Notes: a model not told the origin generated them from the letters alone. A stretch of DNA of 64,000 bases from Prorocentrum cordatum (GCA_963575745.1 CAUYUJ010017853.1:158404-222403); one strand, 5' to 3'. Counted from the first letter of the stretch, positions 32,837-41,299 are shown. Made by a program: numbers and translations.

Positions 32837-34147
32837 ATGCCTGGGAAGAAAAAGCAAAAGATTGCAAAAGAGAACAGGGATACGTATCAAGGAACTCCGA
32901 ATGACTATTTCAAATCTGTTCTTGAGCCGATCGCAGAGAAGAAAGGCCGAACTTTAGTGAAGTACGGGTGCGAGGCTAAATCAACCAGCAAAGCGACTGT
33001 TGTCACAGAAGACATGGCAGTGAATATTGAGTTCTTAAAAAAGGAGCACGACATTCAGCCGAACTTCAGTTTCCAAAGAAGCAAAGTAAAGTCGGCTCTC
33101 AGTATTTTGTTGACTAAGAAAAAGAATTTCAGCATGACCGCAGAACAAGTGGATGACTGGAAAGAGACAATGGAGAATAGGATCATGAATCTAAACCATG
33201 TTGTATCTCAGGCGGCTTCCAAAAAACAGGCACCAAAGTGGTATAGACAAATGCCTTGGGTGGGTTCGGAACCAATTGAGGCAACGTCGGCCAAAGCAAA
33301 CACGTCATTGTCTCATAAGCCAGCAGAGTACGTCGTGAAGAACGGCTTCATTTACGAGTTTAATTGGGACGTGTGCCTGGGCTGGAGGCGCAAACAGGGT
33401 ACCAAAGGTAAGGGCGAGGCGAGCTTGGCGATAAATTCAGATAAGGTGCCGAGCAATGATACTGACTTGGTGACCGTGGAGTGGCCAGATGGGGACGAGA
33501 TGAAGTTTGCAGAATTAACAGTTGGGTCATACAAGTTGCGGCATCGACAGACGAACACAACAAGAACATCGACTATTTGGGAAGCGTCCCACGTGAAAAC
33601 AAAGCATCGGATCAGTCTGGCCCAGAGGGTTGATCGCACTCTGCTGCTCTCGCTGTACGAGCAGGGTCGCCAGGTCCTCGCAGTCAATATGAACATCTGG
33701 GGTGCGATCGAGAACGAGCACGAGCAAGTGAGTGCCACCCACCCCGCCTACAAGGGCGCAGTCGAGTTCATGCTTCCCATCGCCAAGGACTTCGCTGCAA
33801 ACAAGATCAACAAGGACGACCTCAAGATTCATCGGGACAAACTGCTGACGGACCTTGGCTTGAAAAGTTCGGGTCGTCGGGCCAGGGCAGCTCTACGCAA
33901 GCCTGCTGCGGCCGCGGCGACGGACGCGCCGACCGAGATGGAGGGCGACGCCAGTGGGCCCGTCAAGGGCTCGGCGGCTCGCAAGCGCCCTGCTGCGGCG
34001 GAGAGTGGATCTCGTGACAAGAAGAGCAAGGATGGTGGCGACACGACGGGAGCGGACAGCGACAATGATGCCGTTGGCGATGGAAAAGCTCAGCGCTGTT
34101 CAGCGCCTCCAGAGATGGATGCACTTGATTTGTTCAGGAGCTCGTAG
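32837..34147 (+). CDS. Gene 1: uncharacterised 436-aa protein, probably nuclear
   Basis: An intronless frame of 436 codons; ATG at 32837 is the first after the relict spliced leader. Residues 1-15 are very basic (PGKKKQKIAKENR). The middle (about 130-300) looks like a globular domain, with KWYRQMPWVGSE at 134-145, VTVEWPDGDEM at 212-222, AELTVGSY at 225-232 and DRTLLLSLYEQGRQVLAVNM at 266-285. Residues 346-436 are Ala/Pro/Lys-rich with a bipartite nuclear-signal pattern (KRPAAAESGSRDKKSK, about 383-398). I recall similar WPDG and LYEQGRQ proteins as multicopy unknowns in dinoflagellates, but no function is known to me. Third-position GC rises from 13 of 30 in codons 1-30 to 25 of 30 in codons 269-298. 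It shares strand and relict-leader organisation with the next two genes. Confidence 0.85.
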   Translation: MPGKKKQKIAKENRDTYQGTPNDYFKSVLEPIAEKKGRTLVKYGCEAKSTSKATVVTEDMAVNIEFLKKEHDIQPNFSFQRSKVKSALSILLTKKKNFSMTAEQVDDWKETMENRIMNLNHVVSQAASKKQAPKWYRQMPWVGSEPIEATSAKANTSLSHKPAEYVVKNGFIYEFNWDVCLGWRRKQGTKGKGEASLAINSDKVPSNDTDLVTVEWPDGDEMKFAELTVGSYKLRHRQTNTTRTSTIWEASHVKTKHRISLAQRVDRTLLLSLYEQGRQVLAVNMNIWGAIENEHEQVSATHPAYKGAVEFMLPIAKDFAANKINKDDLKIHRDKLLTDLGLKSSGRRARAALRKPAAAAATDAPTEMEGDASGPVKGSAARKRPAAAESGSRDKKSKDGGDTTGADSDNDAVGDGKAQRCSAPPEMDALDLFRSS

Positions 34148-34787
34148 ATCTACATACGTTTGCTCGCACAGATGCCGAAAACTCACGTTGAGTGCAACCG
34201 TGGTCGAGCCAAGAAAAAAAAACATCATCATCATCGTCATCACCACAATCAGCATCACAAACATCCTCGACATAATGATAATCATCACAATCATCATCAC
34301 AATCATCACACTCAACATCACAATCATCATCACAAGCATCATCATCACACTCATCATCATCATCACCATCATCATCATCAGCATCATCATCCGAAACGGC
34401 GACGTGTCAAATGATGCGGTGGGCCCCCGCGGGACCCGCCGTTGCCTGCAACCACGGGCCTCAGGTGACATGTCTCGCGATGCGTGCCAGGGAGGACGCC
34501 AGGTGACGTTCCTCAAGTTTTCGACTATCGATCCTCTTCGATAGTCATCGGTCTTCGATCATCCTGCTCTCGAGCCTCGATCCTCCTCGATCCTCACACC
34601 TCGATCCTGGGCCCCCCTCGAGCCTCGACCCCAGGTCTTCAGATGTCTGGAACTCGGAGGAACGATCCGCTGCAACTACCTCCAATCCTCGCTCCCCCGC
34701 CCTCCTCGCCATCCTTGAGGGCGCGACTTTGAGCTCCCTTCCCCCGCGTGAGATTTCTCGATTGGGGGGTGGGCATGCCAGCATCAT
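34148..34787. repeat. Intergenic CAT/ATC tract and TCGATCCTC repeats
   Basis: An imperfect CAT/ATC microsatellite fills 34220-34392. TCGATCCTC and TCGAGCCTCGA units fill 34525-34625. The remainder before the relict leader is unique without a frame. Confidence 0.85.
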
Positions 34788-34810
34788 CCGTAGTCCATTG
34801 TGGTTCAAAC
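34788..34810 (+). promoter_or_regulatory. Relict spliced leader upstream of gene 2
   Basis: CCGTAGTCCATTGTGGTTCA then AAC, against the leader with core CCATTTTGGCTCAAG: one inserted T and two substitutions. A GTG inside it extends the open frame upstream, but ATG at 34845, 34 nt after the relic, is the natural start. Confidence 0.7.
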
Positions 34811-34844
34811 GAGGCTTTCGGCAATCTCTTCAAACCACCCCGAC

Positions 34845-36116
34845 ATGGCACCGAGGCGGAGCACCGCTAAGCGCGCGATGAGAAAGCCAGCTGCCTCCCC
34901 TGCTAGTTCTCCTGCAACGCCACTTGCGTCTCCGCTCGGAGCGCATGCGGCTGCATCGCCGCCAGGAACAAATCCAGCAGCGGACACGCCACAGACGCCC
35001 GATGCGATCGATTGCGCGGACTTGAGGAAGACCTTTGGCTCTGGCTCGGTGACCAAGGAGGGCATGAGTAGGCTCTTCCGCGTCAAGCGCTCGATGGACG
35101 ACGTCGCCTCAGAGTCGTCGAGCCTGCTGACGGTGACCGCCCCCAAGATGGAATCGGGCAATCGTGGTGGCATCAAGATCGAGCCTCGAGATCCTGGCCT
35201 TGACCGAGTTGGAGTCGTCGAGCACGCGGGGCTCCCGCACCCTGCGGGCACACCGTCGGGGACTCCGTCGGCAGAGGAGGTCGCCTTCAGGAACGCTACG
35301 TCGGTCGCGCCGAGGGTGGCCGAGCTCACAGCCCAGAACGTGCTGCTCCACGAGCAGCGCCTGAACGCCATGGGGTCGCAGCGCGTCGACGAGGCTAGCG
35401 GCGCGACGGAGTCGAATGACCCCGAGCTCGCCAAGCTCCACGGGTACATTGCTGATGGCGGGTTCCCCATTCAGAGTACGATGGCGAACCACTTTCGCGA
35501 GCTGCACAAGAAGGGCACGGAGGCGGGGGACAAGTACAGGGCGCTGAGCAGGGGTGAAGCGAAGCAGTTTCGTTTGGACTTCTTGAAGAGCAAGGCCGAA
35601 GAACGGGAGGCGATACTATCCCAGACGACTACGTGGTCCAAGACAGATTTCCAAGGTTGCCACTATCGGACGGCCGCCAAGATCTTCGAGGATATGGGCG
35701 GAAGGTCGGACCCGATGATTGCGGACGGCGTCATCAGGGGCGTGGAGAAGTGCATCGCGTTGGGCCCTCCATGGATCCAGCGCCACCCCCAGACGGGGAT
35801 CATGGAGTACGTCATCATCCAGTTCGGCTGGGTGGAGAAGTTCAACAAAGCGTGGTCCGAATACATCGAGATGAAGAATGTCGCCCCCGATGGCCAGTCG
35901 GGCTCCGCCGTCGACCCGAACCCGAAGCCCCAGAAGGTGCCCAGGGTGAAACCTCAGGCGCAGGTTCCGCAGCCTCCCACGCCGAACGAGGAGCCCGCCG
36001 AGGTCAAGCTCACATCGGTCCTGGCCACCGCGACAAAGTTCAAGTCCAAGGTCATGGCAATGATGGCCAACAGCTCTCAACTGATGGCATCCATCGCCAG
36101 CGAGGGCGACTGGTGA
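34845..36116 (+). CDS. Gene 2: uncharacterised 423-aa protein, probably truncated by a frameshift
   Basis: The start is ATG at 34845, the first ATG after the relict leader. Residues 4-14 are basic (RRSTAKRAMRK, nuclear-signal-like) and 15-53 are Ala/Pro/Ser-rich. A central helical part (155-260) is rich in Ala, Glu, Arg and Lys. A more conserved-looking domain spans about 265-345 (KIFEDMGGRSDPMIADG, PPWIQRHPQTGIMEYVIIQF, NKAWSEY). Residues 350-385 form a Pro-rich linker. The frame stops at 36114-36116, but the next 72 codons in another frame read as protein, so the ancestral product was probably about 495 aa. Codons are strongly GC-ending, unlike gene 3 and the start of gene 1. Family and function are unknown to me; the domain resembles repeated dinoflagellate proteins with an aromatic FxxAWxxY-type motif. 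Confidence 0.8.
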   Translation: MAPRRSTAKRAMRKPAASPASSPATPLASPLGAHAAASPPGTNPAADTPQTPDAIDCADLRKTFGSGSVTKEGMSRLFRVKRSMDDVASESSSLLTVTAPKMESGNRGGIKIEPRDPGLDRVGVVEHAGLPHPAGTPSGTPSAEEVAFRNATSVAPRVAELTAQNVLLHEQRLNAMGSQRVDEASGATESNDPELAKLHGYIADGGFPIQSTMANHFRELHKKGTEAGDKYRALSRGEAKQFRLDFLKSKAEEREAILSQTTTWSKTDFQGCHYRTAAKIFEDMGGRSDPMIADGVIRGVEKCIALGPPWIQRHPQTGIMEYVIIQFGWVEKFNKAWSEYIEMKNVAPDGQSGSAVDPNPKPQKVPRVKPQAQVPQPPTPNEEPAEVKLTSVLATATKFKSKVMAMMANSSQLMASIASEGDW

Positions 36117-36334
36117 CGCTGAGGGAGAACTTCGACAAGCCGTTGACCGCTATGGATAAGGAGATCCTTCGCTCTCGTGATTTCAAGGACCTCAAGAAGA
36201 AGTACACGAAGGAGATGCTGCACGTGGAGCTGGGGAGGTTCATCGGTCACAAGAAGAGCGTCGATACGATCGAGTCCAAGGTGCGTGCGCTCTACGCGGC
36301 GCACGAGAACCTGTCGTGCGGTGCGAGCGACTGA
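36117..36334 (+). pseudogene. Out-of-frame 3' continuation of gene 2
   Basis: In the frame one base back from that of gene 2, codons from about 36110 to the TGA at 36332 read TLRENFDKPLTAMDKEI then RDFKDLKKKYTKEMLHVEL and HKKSVDTIESKVRALYAAH. Lys/Glu-rich helices and the same GC-ending codon choice as gene 2 indicate former coding sequence. A 1-nt deletion or 2-nt insertion near 36105-36118 would explain it. I see no classical slippery heptamer for programmed frameshifting. Confidence 0.65.
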
Positions 36335-36577
36335 GTGCTCACCGCTGTGTCGGGGATGAGCTAACTAATGCCATCGTACTCGGCCCTGCACCCCCCCCCA
36401 ACTGTTCCAGTCGAGCAGAGCGGAACGGGAACGTCCTCCATTCCCGGAACAGAACCCTCCAAACCGGCACCAAACGCCGTCTCTGAGATCAAAGGCGGGG
36501 GCATCGGGGTCCTGCGTTTGGGCCAGGGCTATGGTTTTCACAAATTCGATGTGCTTTTCGGCAGTTCTGAAAAAAAC

Positions 36578-36725
36578 GGGTCGTTAAATCGTCGTTAAAT
36601 CGTATCGTTAAATCGTAGCGTTAAATCGTGATTTTGTGTGTGCGGGCACACAGAAACATGATAATTTAACGACCCATGCAAAAGCAAATTTAACGTTAAA
36701 TTTCCATTAAATTTCGTTAAATTTG
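36578..36725. repeat. AT-rich CGTTAAATCGT repeats forming a hairpin
   Basis: Four CGTTAAATCG units (36581-36632) are followed by inverted AATTTAACG / GTTAAATTT units (36661-36724). GGGTCGTTAAAT (36578-36589) and ATTTAACGACCC (36664-36675) are exact complements. It could form a 3' mRNA hairpin for gene 2 or be a small foldback insertion. Confidence 0.8.
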
Positions 36726-36839
36726 GTTTGGGCTGGTTGTCGGTTCGTGTCGCTTTGAATCCGAACGAAGGGGCCGCCCCAACCCAAACAAACCAACGAG
36801 AATGAGACACCGAGCCCCCTTTCTTGGCTCTCTTGGGTC

Positions 36840-37270
36840 GGGGCCCTCTCGGGGGAGGGAGGGAGGGAGCATGGCTGTTAGACAAATCTGTTTGACAGTG
36901 CCTTGTGGTTTGGTTGATTTGTTCAGGCATGCTCTGCGATCGGCCTGGACTGTGAACGGCTGAGCGGCTGAGAGGAGGGAGGAGGGGGTAGGGAGGCGTA
37001 GGAGGAGGGAGGAGGGAGTAGGGAGGAGGGAGGAGGCAGGGAGGGAGGGAGGGAGGGAGGGAGGGAGGGGAAGGAGGGAGGGAGGAGGGAGGGAGGGAGG
37101 GGGGAGGGAGGGAGGGAGGGAGGAGGAGAAGGAGGAGGAGGAGGTCCTCCACCTGCACCTCGTCCTCCACCGCCGCCAGCTTCCTCGTCCACCTCCCTCC
37201 TCCTCCCTCCTCCCTCCTACCCTATCCTCGACCTTATCCTCCTGCTCCTCCTCCTCCTCCCCCCCCTCCT
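36840..37270. repeat. GGGA/GGA tract switching to CTC
   Basis: GGAGGGA-type polypurine (36960-37145) switches to CCTCC-type polypyrimidine (37150-37270). The Pro/Leu- and Glu-rich frames are artefacts. Confidence 0.9.
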
Positions 37271-37482
37271 CTCCTCGCAGTGTCAATTTTGACATCGTAG
37301 GGTTGACGGCCTTCTTCGGGGTTGAAGGCCGCGAGCGTTGCAATGCCACACGTTGCAGTTGTGACTGCAGTGCGCCCTGGCGTTGTCCAGGGTTCGTTGG
37401 ACAATTGTACAATCGCCGATGAGACGGCATCATCATCCTCGTCAATAATTCCCATTCGCACCGAGCTTGTGTGGGATAGCAT
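37271..37482 (-). other. Unassigned coding-like minus-strand segment
   Basis: A minus frame of about 70 codons in unique sequence (MGIIDEDDDAVSSAIVQL, then EPWTTPGRTAVTTATCGI, then FNPEEGRQPYDVKIDTA) has protein-like composition and runs opposite to the three genes. No family is recognised and no start context or splice site is convincing. Confidence 0.25.
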
Positions 37483-37644
37483 ATGGTCTGTTGGTTAGGG
37501 CGTATGGTATAGGCTGTTCCCGCCAGAGGGGCACGGTGCGATGTAAGATGCGCGCATTCCCCTTTCAGTGCTAGCACTCTCAACATGAAAGCCTGGTTTG
37601 AATATTCTTCGAGGGTGCCTGAACAGCTGCGTAGGCGGAAATTG

Positions 37645-37860
37645 GTGGTCTCCAGTGGGGCTCAGAAGTTCTTCAGTGGTCTCCAGTGGTCTCCAGTGTT
37701 GGCGTGCCGTTCGTTGGTGGTCTCCAGTGGGGCTCAGAAGTACCAGCTGGTATCGTGAGGCTCTTCCACCTTCTCCAGGGGGTCTCCAGTGGGGCTCAGA
37801 AGTACCAGCTGGTCTCCAGTGGGTCTCCAGGTCTCCAGTGGGGCTCTCCCACCTTCTCCC
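37645..37860 (+). promoter_or_regulatory. TCTCCAGTGGGGCTC repeat array upstream of gene 3
   Basis: TCTCCAGTGG occurs about eight times, four of them extended to CTCCAGTGGGGCTC, together with paired AGAAGTACCAGCTGG and CCACCTTCTCC phrases. The array ends about 5 bp before the relict spliced leader of gene 3. It could be a promoter element array or simply a minisatellite; position is the only functional hint. Confidence 0.6.
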
Positions 37861-37864
37861 AACA

Positions 37865-37885
37865 TCGTAACCATTTTGGCTCGTG
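37865..37885 (+). promoter_or_regulatory. Relict spliced leader abutting the gene 3 start codon
   Basis: TCGTAACCATTTTGGCTCGT plus G, against a leader ending CCATTTTGGCTCAAG. The central CCATTTTGGCTC is intact. ATG of gene 3 begins at the very next base (37886), so the cDNA that seeded this copy had essentially no 5' untranslated region beyond the leader. Confidence 0.8.
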
Positions 37886-40000
37886 ATGTTGCTTTTGGCA
37901 GCGCCTGCGCGTGCGACCCAGTTCTTCCACCCCATGGTAAAGCGACACTCGTGGGAGATTGCCCCCGACAGGGGCTGGGATGCGCAGGGCGCCGAGCTCG
38001 GCGACGGCGGCCCTCCAGGCGATGGCCCAGAATGGGGGGAGTGTTCCGATTCAGACGATGGCGATCAAGATCCAACTCCGCAGTGCGAGCTGGTGGCTAC
38101 GTTGATCACGTTGTATTTTTCTCGTGTGCTCAGCGCCCGTCAGTTTTGTGGACTCATGTTATTAGTGGCCAAGTGTGGTGTTGCGGAAGCTAAAGACTAC
38201 GGCTTCCGACCAGGCGCCCCAAGCGGGCACTACTCCAGACATCTGAATGCAAAGTTTGGCCACGACCGAGCCAACGAAGACTTGTATACGTTTGAGTATC
38301 CATCGTCAGACAAAGTTGATCTCGATTGTGTTGGGCGCCCAGCATTCGTCATTCCAGCGCACGAACAGATTTTCAAGAATATGGTATCAGCGTCGTTCCG
38401 CACTCGGCTCTTAGAGAAAAAACTCGCAGGCGAGTTTCCTGAAGTTTATTACAGTCACCCAGTCGTTCAAGGAGCGGGCGATCATGAGCTAGTGGCGCCT
38501 GTTGCCATATATGTGGACGCTGTTCCGTATTCGCATGTTGACAGCGTCATCGGATGGTGGATCGCAGACTTGATAACTGGGTCCAGGTATTTGGTGGGAT
38601 TGCTTCGGAAACTGCACTCCTGCAAATGCTCATGCAAAGGCTGGTGTTCTTTCCATAGCTTTTGGCGCATCTTAAGGTGGTCACTTGACTGCCTGCGTCA
38701 AGGGACGTGGCCTACGTGCAGGCACGACGGCTCGCCTTGGGGAGCCCTCGACTCTAAGAGGAAACGTATGTCAGGGCAGCCCATGCCAATGAAGTGCGCT
38801 TGCCTTTACCTCAAAAGCGACTGGTCCGAATTCGTGTCGACAATTGGTCTCCCAAGTTGGAGGGATGCTCTCCGACCGTGCTACGAATGTGCAGGGTATG
38901 GCGAAGCATTGTATGCCACGCGCGGGTGCGGCAGGCGTGGGCTCGTCTGGCACGCGAACGGGGAGGCTGACTATGAGGACGCCTGTCAACGGTGTGAAAT
39001 CTGGTGCGACCTGACTTCGCGTTCGAAAGCTTTCGTGGTGGCTCGGCTTCGCTACGATCACAGATCAGATGGCGCCCATGGCTTGGCCCTGACACACGCA
39101 GTTCCAGAGCTGGGGCTACAAGTGAATGACCGACTGGAGCCGACCCTGGAGCTTCCCGATGTTAGGGCATTGAAAGACATGGAGATTGCAGAAGGCTGTA
39201 CATTCCGCGTTTGTTTCTGGCGGAACAGCAACGACACCTTAACTCGACATCGGAACCCTATTTTCTCAGACGCCAACGGGGTTACACCGAGGCGGGCACT
39301 TGCTTCTGATATTCTCCATGCGATCAACTTGGGCATTATGAACGTGTTTTGCAAAACAACAGTGTGGATTCTCAGAATGCACTGCTGCTATGCCAGGCTG
39401 CCAAACCAAGAAGACCAAATACACACCAGTTTGAGAGTGATCCGCACGTTGTTGATGCAATGGTACTCGTCGCGGCACAAAGAAAGGCCAGAAGAAAATC
39501 TGACGAGAGTGTCAGATTTTTCTAAATCGACTGTCGGTGAGTTTACTGACCAAAAGCTACGTGTAAAAGGTGCGGAGTGCTGGGGGGTTCTTTTGTTCGT
39601 GGTGGACGAGTTGGTCAGGCTTGGACATAATGCAGGCCCACACCATGCTCTTCTTCTTGCTGCTGGTGAAAGCCTGGTTGGCCTGATAGACTTGTGGGGC
39701 CATGCGCCGAGCCGTCTTTCAGATGTTCAGGTCGACGAATCATTCCGTTTGTATTCTGTGCACATGAACGCCATGTTGCCATTTGATGCGTTTGCCCCAA
39801 AGCACCACATCGTGTACCATCTACTGGAAAAGTCTATGTGGATGGGCAATCCAAAGGTGTATGCCACGTGGGTTGACGAAGCGTTGAACAAACTATTAAA
39901 ACAAACGTGCAGACTGACGTCTCAATATACATTTGATCAAACCGTTCTTTTGCGCATGCAAGAATTGCTTTCCAAGCATGCGTTCCACCCATGCATGTGA
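37886..40000 (+). CDS. Gene 3: 704-aa Cys-rich protein, candidate DDE-type transposase
   Basis: The start is ATG at 37886, one base after the relict leader; an earlier in-frame GTG lies inside the leader. The N-terminus has an acidic stretch (52-62). A first strand-like motif VAIYVDAVPYS puts Asp at 211. Cys clusters follow (CKCSCKGWC 246-254; C304/C306; C332/C335; C367/C370/C374), suggesting zinc binding inserted in the core. SDILHAINLGIMN puts Asp at 475. Near the C-terminus KHHIVYHLLEK (639-649) precedes YATWVDEALNKLLKQ, with Glu at 665. This D211/D475/E665 order, with the Cys insert between the first two, resembles large DDE transposases of CACTA/KDZ type. I also recall the QLKGDW-like motif (here YLKSDWSEF, 308-316) from abundant uncharacterised dinoflagellate proteins. 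The frame is intact and intronless. The transposase assignment is inference. Confidence 0.85.
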   Translation: MLLLAAPARATQFFHPMVKRHSWEIAPDRGWDAQGAELGDGGPPGDGPEWGECSDSDDGDQDPTPQCELVATLITLYFSRVLSARQFCGLMLLVAKCGVAEAKDYGFRPGAPSGHYSRHLNAKFGHDRANEDLYTFEYPSSDKVDLDCVGRPAFVIPAHEQIFKNMVSASFRTRLLEKKLAGEFPEVYYSHPVVQGAGDHELVAPVAIYVDAVPYSHVDSVIGWWIADLITGSRYLVGLLRKLHSCKCSCKGWCSFHSFWRILRWSLDCLRQGTWPTCRHDGSPWGALDSKRKRMSGQPMPMKCACLYLKSDWSEFVSTIGLPSWRDALRPCYECAGYGEALYATRGCGRRGLVWHANGEADYEDACQRCEIWCDLTSRSKAFVVARLRYDHRSDGAHGLALTHAVPELGLQVNDRLEPTLELPDVRALKDMEIAEGCTFRVCFWRNSNDTLTRHRNPIFSDANGVTPRRALASDILHAINLGIMNVFCKTTVWILRMHCCYARLPNQEDQIHTSLRVIRTLLMQWYSSRHKERPEENLTRVSDFSKSTVGEFTDQKLRVKGAECWGVLLFVVDELVRLGHNAGPHHALLLAAGESLVGLIDLWGHAPSRLSDVQVDESFRLYSVHMNAMLPFDAFAPKHHIVYHLLEKSMWMGNPKVYATWVDEALNKLLKQTCRLTSQYTFDQTVLLRMQELLSKHAFHPCM

Positions 40001-40757
40001 ATTGTTTCTGTGACTTGCAAGGAAAAGTTCGACCTCGAAATGCCCCCAACACTGTGTTTGCATCGGCGCCTCTCGGCGAGACCGCCTGCCCCATCTGACA
40101 CATCAAGCCTCCAATCGCCCCCGACCGTGCCCCCCCCCGAGGGCCGCCCCCAGAAACAACCGACCCCCCCTCCAGCAGGCAGGGCTCTAAGGAAGGCCTT
40201 GGGTCTAGAGCTTTGGATTCATATCGATATCGTGGGGGGCTTCAGGCATCAGGTAGCCCTTTAATGTTTTATATCCTGCCTGGCCATTATGGCTTGGAGT
40301 TCTCAGCTGGGGGGTGGGGCTGGGGGCGGGGAGCGGGGGAAACCTGGAGGGCGTGTTCATTTGCGATTTATTCTGGTGGTTGGCCCCCCTCCTGGTGGCT
40401 GAGCAACGCCAGCGACAATTTTCGATATCGGACCACCCCTCACACTATCGATACCCCGCGCCCGTCGCAAGATTGCGTACCTAGTGCTTTGAGCGTGCAG
40501 CGTGCGCCGTTCAGAGTCATGCACGTGTGTCGTCATCCGCCATTATATTCCCTCGACAGTGTTTGCTCAAACGGGCTTTGCACAAAGCAACAAAACACCT
40601 CCGTCTTGGACGCCTACAAGAGCCGCCCATTATTAGACATTCCTCAACCTCCTCCGCCTCCGCCGCCTCCCGATCCTCCCCCATCGTCCGTCCACCTCCT
40701 TCTCCCTCCTCCTCCCGTTTTCCCTTTCCTCCACCTCCCCCTCAAGATCATCCCTTC
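40001..40757. other. 3' region of gene 3; no further gene seen
   Basis: Unique sequence, a G-rich patch (40305-40345) and a CCT patch (40650-40745). No intact frame has motifs. No terminator-like structure stands out, and dinoflagellates generally lack AATAAA. Confidence 0.45.
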
Positions 40758-40778
40758 GCGTGGCCATTTTGGCTCAAC
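40758..40778 (+). promoter_or_regulatory. Fourth relict spliced leader, without an intact gene
   Basis: GCGTGGCCATTTTGGCTCAA then C matches the leader at 18 of 21 positions by my count. The following frame is open for 184 codons but soon enters the terminal repeat and a GGA tract. The leader may belong to a truncated gene, or it may mark a promoter-like terminus. Confidence 0.75.
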
Positions 40779-40827
40779 TCTTGAAGCGTGATGGCGTAGA
40801 TGAGTACATCACGCGTGTAAGTGGCAT

Positions 40828-40917
40828 GTGCATGCTTAATCGCATGTGCGGTCTGATGCTTAATCGCATGTTGTCGATTCTGATGCTTAATTTAAGCATC
40901 AAGGGACCACAGGGCGA
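40828..40917. repeat. Right subterminal motifs and 37-bp terminal inverted repeat
   Basis: ATGCTTAATCGCATG occurs at about 40834 and 40857. The exact 37-bp inverted copy of 32402-32438 follows (40881-40917, ending AAGGGACCACAGGGCGA). Beyond it begins unrelated GGA-tract sequence. Confidence 0.9.
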
Positions 40918-40939
40918 CCAGGAGCGCGGTCCGGTGCAG

Positions 40940-41135
40940 GACGAGGAGGAGGAGGAGGAGGAAGGAGGAAGGAGGAGGAGGGAGGGAGGAGGAGGGAGGA
41001 GGAGGAGGAGGAGGAGGAGGAGGAGGAGGGAGGAGGAGGAGGAGGAGGAGGAGGAGGAGGAGGAGGAGGGAGGAGGGAGGAGGGGAGGAGGGAGGGCCGA
41101 CCAGGGGAGGAGGAGGAGGAGGAGGAGGAGGAGGA
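40940..41135. repeat. GGA triplet tract
   Basis: About 195 bp of polypurine immediately outside the right terminal repeat. Confidence 0.95.
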
Positions 41136-41299
41136 GGAACGACGCTCGGTTGCCTCCGCGCCCGCGCGCCGCCCCCCGGGAGAAGGAAGGCCAGCTCGGC
41201 GCTCCCGGCCGCGGCGCGCGGCGCGCGGCTGCAGCGGAGGCCAGTCCACGAGGAAGCTCCCAGGAGACACCCAACCCTATGAGGCCCCAGGCGATACAG

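Larger units (their letters stand above)
32402..40917 (+). mobile_element. Candidate 8.5-kb DNA transposon carrying three genes
   Basis: A perfect 37-bp inverted repeat (32402-32438 and 40881-40917) encloses the only three convincing long genes of the window, all on the plus strand. The inner half of each terminus is a near-palindrome, and further GCTTAAT motifs lie just inside both ends, as expected for transposase binding sites. The third gene has a plausible D/D/E pattern. Against this reading, no target-site duplication is visible next to the 37-bp repeats, and relict spliced leaders show at least part of the cluster passed through mRNA. The alternative is that two inverted copies of a small dispersed repeat flank recycled genes by chance. 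Confidence 0.5.

Noticed and set aside
33352-33738. Minus-strand frame opposite gene 1
   Set aside because: It is a shadow; gene 1 has better codon structure and a leader relic.
34800-34844. Upstream GTG start for gene 2
   Set aside because: It lies inside the relict leader; the first ATG after the relic (34845) gives the natural start.
35633-36334. A separate 233-codon gene overlapping gene 2
   Set aside because: Before about 36105 this frame is an Arg/Gly/His-rich shadow of gene 2; only the last 72 codons look like protein, so a frameshift in gene 2 is the simpler reading.
37883-37885. GTG start for gene 3
   Set aside because: It is the last three bases of the relict leader; ATG follows at 37886.
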